Positions 60,409-64,000 of a stretch of DNA of 64,000 nt are shown in pieces; within the stretch, counting starts at the first letter, position 1; each line of letters begins with the position of its first letter. Where the stretch lies: NCBI GenBank assembly GCA_963608705.1, contig CAVDHB010000048.1, positions 7,519 to 71,518 on the forward strand, in the 5' to 3' direction. A program made the position numbers and the translations under genes. Under the pieces are notes generated by a model, which was not told the origin of the DNA, did not search any database, and was given only the letters and a program-made list of their open reading frames with translations. The stretch comes from CAVDHB01 sp963608705 (GTDB taxonomy: Bacteria > Bacteroidota > Bacteroidia > Bacteroidales > Bacteroidaceae).

Positions 60409-61416
60409 ATGGGAGTAATTTTTGGACTGTTAATCATAGCGTTGGGGGCGTTCTGCCAGTCCAGCTGCTATGTGCCCATCAATAAAATACGACATTGGAG
60501 CTGGGAATCCTACTGGATTGTACAGGGCGTGTTCGCCTGGCTGCTGCTGCCTTTGCTGGGCGCGTTGCTGGCAGTGCCGTCAGGACACAGCCTCGGCGAG
60601 TTGTTCGCGGGGAATGCGCAGGCGGTTTTCATGACCCTTTTCTACGGGATTCTCTGGGGAGTAGGGGGCTTGACGTTCGGACTCTCCATGCGTTATCTTG
60701 GTGTGGCTCTGGGGCAAAGTATCTCGCTCGGCACCTGTGCCGGACTTGGTACCATCTTGGCTCCCTTGTTCACGGGGCAGTACGAGAAACTGACCTCTCC
60801 CGTCATTATCGGCGTGGTGGTGACTTTGTTGGGAATAGCGATTATCGGTATCGCTGGCAACATGAAGTCGCAGTCGTTGAGCGAGGAGGAAAAACGAAAG
60901 GCCGTCAAGGACTTCAACTTCCCCAAAGGATTGCTGGTGGCTTTGTTGGCGGGCTTCATGAGCGCATGTTTCAACATCGGTCTGGAGCATGGAGCGTCCT
61001 TGCATTTCGAGGGTGTGAACCCCATGTTCGCCTCTCTTCCTGCCACTTTTCTGGTGACTGCGGGCGGTTTTCTTACGAATCTCGTGTACTGTCTGTACCA
61101 GAATAACAAGAACAAGACGTGGAATGACTACAAGATGGGCAGTGTGTGGGGCAATAACCTGCTTTTCTGTCTTTTGGCGGGAGCATTGTGGTACAGCCAG
61201 TTCTTCGGGCTGGCCTTGGGAAAGGGCTTCCTGGTTTCTTCTCCCGCATTGCTTACCTTCTCGTTCTGCATCTTGATGGCGTTGAACGTGGTGTTCTCCA
61301 ATGTATGGGGCATCCTTCTGAAAGAGTGGAAAGGATGTTCGCCGAAAACAATCGTCGTGCTGTTGGCGGGTATCGTCGTGCTGATTATATCCTCCTTCCT
61401 TCCGCAGCTTTTGTAA
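60409..61416 (+). CDS. rhaT: L-rhamnose-proton symporter
   Basis: A 335-aa inner-membrane transporter with ten helices of the RhaT family (DMT superfamily). Family features are FCQSSCYVPINKIRHWSWES at the start, GILWGVGGLTFGLSMRYLGV, ALGQSISLGTCAGLGTILAP, GFMSACFNIGLEHG and the C-terminal NVVFSNVWGILLKEWKG. It imports L-rhamnose. It is the third gene of the operon, equivalent to rhaP in B. thetaiotaomicron nomenclature. Confidence 0.94.
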   Translation: MGVIFGLLIIALGAFCQSSCYVPINKIRHWSWESYWIVQGVFAWLLLPLLGALLAVPSGHSLGELFAGNAQAVFMTLFYGILWGVGGLTFGLSMRYLGVALGQSISLGTCAGLGTILAPLFTGQYEKLTSPVIIGVVVTLLGIAIIGIAGNMKSQSLSEEEKRKAVKDFNFPKGLLVALLAGFMSACFNIGLEHGASLHFEGVNPMFASLPATFLVTAGGFLTNLVYCLYQNNKNKTWNDYKMGSVWGNNLLFCLLAGALWYSQFFGLALGKGFLVSSPALLTFSFCILMALNVVFSNVWGILLKEWKGCSPKTIVVLLAGIVVLIISSFLPQLL

Positions 61417-61454
61417 TGAAATAAACTTAATAACTAATATCATAATAAGAGAAA

Positions 61455-62264
61455 ATGGAATCTATTTTGACGAATCGTCCGGCTCTTGCCAAAGAGGTGG
61501 AGAAAGTGGCCGAGGTGGCTGGCTATCTCTGGGAAAAGGGATGGGCTGAGCGCAACGGAGGTAACATCACGGTGAATGTGACAGACTATGTGGATGACGA
61601 AATCCGCAAAATGCCGGCTATCAGCGAGGTGTTCCAGATTGGCGAGACCCTGCCTCACTTGAAAGGCTGCTACTTCTTCTGCAAAGGCACGCAGAAACGT
61701 ATGCGCGACTTGGCCCGCAAGCCGATGGAGAACGGTTCCGTTATCCGTATCCTTGACGATTGCGCAAGCTATGTCATCATCGCTGATAATCCTGTATTGC
61801 CTACTTCAGAGCTGCCCAGCCACTTGTTGGTACACGACTGGTTTCTGAAGACCGGCTCTCCTTACCGCGCTTCCGTGCACACGCACCCCATCGAGCTGGT
61901 GGCCATGTCACACCACAAACCGTTCTTGCAGAAAGACGTGCTGACCAAGCTCTTGTGGAGCATGATTCCCGAGACGAAGGCATTCTGTCCTCGTGGATTG
62001 GGCATCGTGCCTTACATGCTGCCGGGCTCTAACATGATGGCGCAGGCCACCTTGGAGCAGTTGCAGGACTACGACGTGGTGATGTGGGAGAAACACGGCG
62101 TGTTTGCGGTGGACACTGACGTGTTGCACGCTTTCGATCAGGTGGACGTGCTGAACAAGGCCGCCTTGATTTATAAGGCAGGCAAGAGCATGGGATTCAC
62201 TCCGGAGGGAATGTCTCAGGAGCAGATGCAGGAACTCACCGACGTGTTCCATCTTCCGAAGTAA
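61455..62264 (+). CDS. rhaD: rhamnulose-1-phosphate aldolase
   Basis: A 269-aa class II aldolase of the AraD/FucA type that splits L-rhamnulose 1-phosphate into dihydroxyacetone phosphate and L-lactaldehyde. The N-terminal phosphate site is WAERNGGNITVNVTD. Zinc ligands lie in SVHTHPIELVAMSHHK (HxH) and in the later VVMWEKHGVFAVDTDVLHAF. It is the last gene of the operon, closed by the terminator at 62298. No lactaldehyde reductase gene follows, unlike in some relatives. Confidence 0.95.
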   Translation: MESILTNRPALAKEVEKVAEVAGYLWEKGWAERNGGNITVNVTDYVDDEIRKMPAISEVFQIGETLPHLKGCYFFCKGTQKRMRDLARKPMENGSVIRILDDCASYVIIADNPVLPTSELPSHLLVHDWFLKTGSPYRASVHTHPIELVAMSHHKPFLQKDVLTKLLWSMIPETKAFCPRGLGIVPYMLPGSNMMAQATLEQLQDYDVVMWEKHGVFAVDTDVLHAFDQVDVLNKAALIYKAGKSMGFTPEGMSQEQMQELTDVFHLPK

Positions 62265-62297
62265 TCAGCTGATAAACTAACCATTTATACATACAGT

Positions 62298-62334
62298 CTC
62301 TCTTTGTCCCTTCGGGGATAAGGAGAGTTTTTTT
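62298..62334 (+). terminator. terminator of the rhamnose operon
   Basis: CTCTCTTTGTCCC (62298-62310), tetraloop TTCG, GGGATAAGGAGAG (62315-62327), then seven T. A textbook intrinsic terminator. Confidence 0.93.
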
Positions 62335-62447
62335 GATTAGTGTTTAATGTGTAGTGTTTAATGTTTAATTGGAGGTGTACCTAATCAATTAAACACTACA
62401 CACTAATCAATTAAACATTACACATTAATAATTAAACATTATATTAA
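62335..62447. repeat. AT-rich palindromic repeat, left of fabH
   Basis: TTAGTGTTTAATGTGTAGTG-type sequence folds back on CACTACACACTAATC around a centre GGAGGTGTACCTAATC. Additional half-units extend to 62447. The reverse complement matches the copy at 63475-63553, so fabH is flanked by inverted copies. Confidence 0.8.
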
Positions 62448-62480
62448 GGGGAAGTGTGCCGTTTTATGGCTGAAATATCG

Positions 62481-62488
62481 TACCTTTG
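62481..62488 (+). promoter_or_regulatory. promoter -7 box of the fabH-type gene
   Basis: TACCTTTG ends only 8 bases before the ATG at 62497, so the mRNA should start almost at the start codon (nearly leaderless). Confidence 0.6.
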
Positions 62489-62496
62489 TCCGCAAT

Positions 62497-63474
62497 ATGA
62501 ATGCAACGATTACTTCAATAGGGATGTATCTGCCTGAGAAAGAGGTGGATAATCTTTATTTCGAGAAAATATTAGACACTTCTGACGAATGGATTAAAGA
62601 ACGTACAGGCATCGCCAAGCGTTATTTCACAGCGGAGAACGAGTTCACGGGGGATATGTGCGTGAAAGCTGCCCACGACCTTTCCGAGCGGTACGGGAAA
62701 GATTTGACCGATGTGGACTTCGTGATTGTCGCCACCACTACGCCCGACCAGCCCATGCCCAATGTGGCCAGTCAGGTGGCTCACCGTCTGGGGGTCTCCC
62801 TCGGTGCGGGATGTATGGATGTGGACACGGCCTGCTCCGGCTTCTGCTATGCACTCTTGACCGCGCAAGGTCTGATTGCGGCGGGTACTTGCCGCAAGGT
62901 GCTGGTTTTCGGAGCGGACACCATGTCGAAAATCTGTGATTTCACGGACCGCACCACTTCCATCCTCTTTGGCGACGGAGCGGGTTGTGTGCTGATGGAG
63001 GCCACGGAGGAGATCCATGTCTTCAAAAGTCTCGTAGGCACGGACGGGAGCTATGGAAAAGACTTGTATGTCTCCACGCAGAATCCGTTGCTGGACGAGA
63101 CAGCGATTGTGAACAACGGAAAAATCCACCAGAACGGCCGGACTGTCTACCGCTGGGCAATCACCACGCTGTTGAAGGGATTGGGTAGGCTGGCCGAGAA
63201 GAACGGGCTGACCTTGCAGGACATTGATTGTTTCATACCTCACAGCGCCAATTACAGAATGCTGGAGAATATCTTCAGCTCTCTTTCCATCCCGATGGAA
63301 AAATGTATTGAGAGTGTCCGTGAGTGCGGAAACACTTGTGCCGGTTCTATTCCTCTGGCTTGGTGCAAGGGCATTCGTGAAGGACGAATCAAGCAGGGAG
63401 ACAAACTGATGCTCATAGGCTTCGGCGGTGGCTTCACCTATGCCGGACTGTGTGTGGACAATATGATTCATTGA
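62497..63474 (+). CDS. fabH: beta-ketoacyl-ACP synthase III
   Basis: A 325-aa KAS III enzyme that condenses acyl-CoA with malonyl-ACP to start fatty-acid chains. The catalytic triad is visible: Cys113 in VDTACSGFCYA, His249 in CFIPHSANYRM and Asn279 in ECGNTCAGSIPLAW. DEWIKERTGIAKRYFT is the usual N-terminal signature. Bacteroidales often encode more than one FabH; this may be the second paralogue, perhaps for branched or specialised primers. It is a single gene between inverted repeat copies. Confidence 0.92.
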   Translation: MNATITSIGMYLPEKEVDNLYFEKILDTSDEWIKERTGIAKRYFTAENEFTGDMCVKAAHDLSERYGKDLTDVDFVIVATTTPDQPMPNVASQVAHRLGVSLGAGCMDVDTACSGFCYALLTAQGLIAAGTCRKVLVFGADTMSKICDFTDRTTSILFGDGAGCVLMEATEEIHVFKSLVGTDGSYGKDLYVSTQNPLLDETAIVNNGKIHQNGRTVYRWAITTLLKGLGRLAEKNGLTLQDIDCFIPHSANYRMLENIFSSLSIPMEKCIESVRECGNTCAGSIPLAWCKGIREGRIKQGDKLMLIGFGGGFTYAGLCVDNMIH

Positions 63475-63553
63475 TGTTTAATGATTAATGTGTAGTGTTT
63501 AATTGATTAGGCACATCTCCAATTAAACATTAAACACTACACATTAAACATCA
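63475..63553. repeat. AT-rich palindromic repeat, right of fabH
   Basis: The same element as at 62335-62447 but inverted: AATGTGTAGTGTTTAATTG, centre GATTAGGCACATCTCC, then AATTAAACATTAAACAC and ACATTAAACATC. It begins directly after the fabH stop. Confidence 0.8.
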
Positions 63554-63558
63554 ATGTT

Positions 63559-63660
63559 TCAGATTCCCACCACGCAGGAGGTGATTCCGAAGCTGGTGGC
63601 CAGTGCGGTCAGTACCGCCAACAGGGTCTGAAGGATGAATTTCCAAGTGTTGTTTTTCAT
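63559..63660 (-). CDS. smalltalk mini-protein
   Basis: A 33-aa protein (MKNNTWKFILQTLLAVLTAL, then ATSFGITSCVVGI) matching the pattern of the 'smalltalk' proteins annotated in Bacteroides: a Lys/Trp start, one hydrophobic helix and a TSC near the end. The helix and cysteine suggest membrane insertion or lipidation. Such genes usually lie just downstream of an HU-like DNA-binding gene, as here. The function is unknown. Confidence 0.75.
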   Translation of the reverse strand: MKNNTWKFILQTLLAVLTALATSFGITSCVVGI

Positions 63661-63671
63661 AGTGATTGATT

Positions 63672-63822
63672 TTTTAATGTTTAATGATTAATGTTTAGTG
63701 TTTAATGTTCGCTTAGTGTTTAATGATTAATGTTTAGTGTTTAATGTAGAGACGCGATTAATTGCGTCTGTACCGTTCAGTCCAGTCAATTAAACATTAA
63801 ACACTACACATTAAACACTACT
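63672..63822. repeat. composite of AT-rich repeats and a GAGACGCGAT palindrome
   Basis: Two arms of TTTAATGATTAATGTTTAGTG-type and CAATTAAACATTAAACAC-type sequence flank GTAGAGACGCGATTAATTGCG (about 63746-63766). It joins the two repeat families of the window in one large potential hairpin between the HU-like gene and the smalltalk gene. Confidence 0.7.
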
Positions 63823-63835
63823 AATTACCAACTAT

Positions 63836-64000
63836 TTAAAGTTCTGCGTCTCCTCCGGGTTCGGTCGTTCCACCTCCTTCGTCGGGTGTGGTCTCGCTTC
63901 CGCCTTGCGTGTCCTTGTCCGTCCACTCGCTCAGCCGGGCCACGTTGCGCAGCTCACGGTTGCTCCAGCTGCGGGTGTTGAGGACTTGCAGGTAGATGCG
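63836..64000 (-). CDS. HU-like DNA-binding protein, C-terminal part
   Basis: The last 54 codons of a minus-strand gene that starts outside the window. It reads RIYLQVLNTRSWSNRELRNV, then ARLSEWTDKD and a low-complexity tail rich in Gly, Thr and Glu (TTPDEGGGTTEPGGDAEL). This is how the HU-family proteins paired with smalltalk genes in Bacteroides end. The DNA-binding part is not in the window, so the assignment rests on this tail and on the neighbour. Confidence 0.55.
   Translation of the reverse strand, partial: RIYLQVLNTRSWSNRELRNVARLSEWTDKDTQGGSETTPDEGGGTTEPGGDAEL

Overview
The window comes from a member of the Bacteroidales, most likely Bacteroides, Phocaeicola or a close relative. Many genes have the Bacteroidetes promoter signature (TAnnTTTG, often with TTTG about 20 bases upstream). 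Other markers are an UpxY-type NusG paralogue at the head of a polysaccharide locus, a 'smalltalk' mini-protein beside an HU-like gene, an L-rhamnose operon with a separate mutarotase gene, and a debranching enzyme/GT4/GH57 glycogen cluster. No rRNA, tRNA or CRISPR array was seen.

Layout. 1-3.6 kb: a secreted GH2 beta-mannosidase and cutC, ended by a strong terminator. 3.9-29.5 kb: a capsular or extracellular polysaccharide locus. It opens with a 193-bp segment bounded by 22-bp inverted repeats. The only good promoter in that segment points away from the locus, so it looks like a phase-variable promoter read in its OFF state. The first gene is an oversized (687 aa) NusG/UpxY-like protein. The export and assembly genes are a Wzx flippase, an EpsG/Wzy-like polymerase, two GT2, two GT4 and one GT26 glycosyltransferase, a hexapeptide acetyltransferase, two ketal-pyruvyltransferase genes each with an Fe-S FrhB-like partner, and a secreted GH16. 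Genes unrelated to sugar chemistry are interleaved: an AAA-ATPase/PD-(D/E)XK protein, a PIN toxin pair, an IS66 remnant, a HEPN-motif protein with a small partner, a GmrSD-like DUF262/HNH protein, and an unknown protein with a 4-TM partner. Several of these resemble phage-defence genes.

29.5-34.5 kb is accessory: decayed genes, a DinJ/PIN toxin-antitoxin pair, an SF2 helicase with a WG-repeat-like C-terminus, and a GYF_2/CD225 membrane protein. A 213-bp MITE-like element lies intact at 51.4 kb, and a fragment of the same family truncates an acetyltransferase at 30.3 kb.

34.5-57 kb is mostly core metabolism on the minus strand: serine dehydratase, an EamA transporter, the glycogen cluster (debranching enzyme, GT4 synthase, GH57) divergent from a Crp/Fnr regulator, miaA with a DAGK-type kinase, purL, an HslJ/META lipoprotein, an AraC regulator with a NahK-like sugar kinase, and a phoH-purC-ubiE-aroE-phospholipase-B-like operon. 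57-62.3 kb is the L-rhamnose regulon: rhaM divergent from rhaB-rhaA-rhaT-rhaD, with a candidate operator between them. The end holds a fabH-type gene between inverted copies of an AT-rich palindromic repeat, a smalltalk protein and the end of an HU-like gene.

All functions are read from motifs, lengths and context only; no database search was possible.
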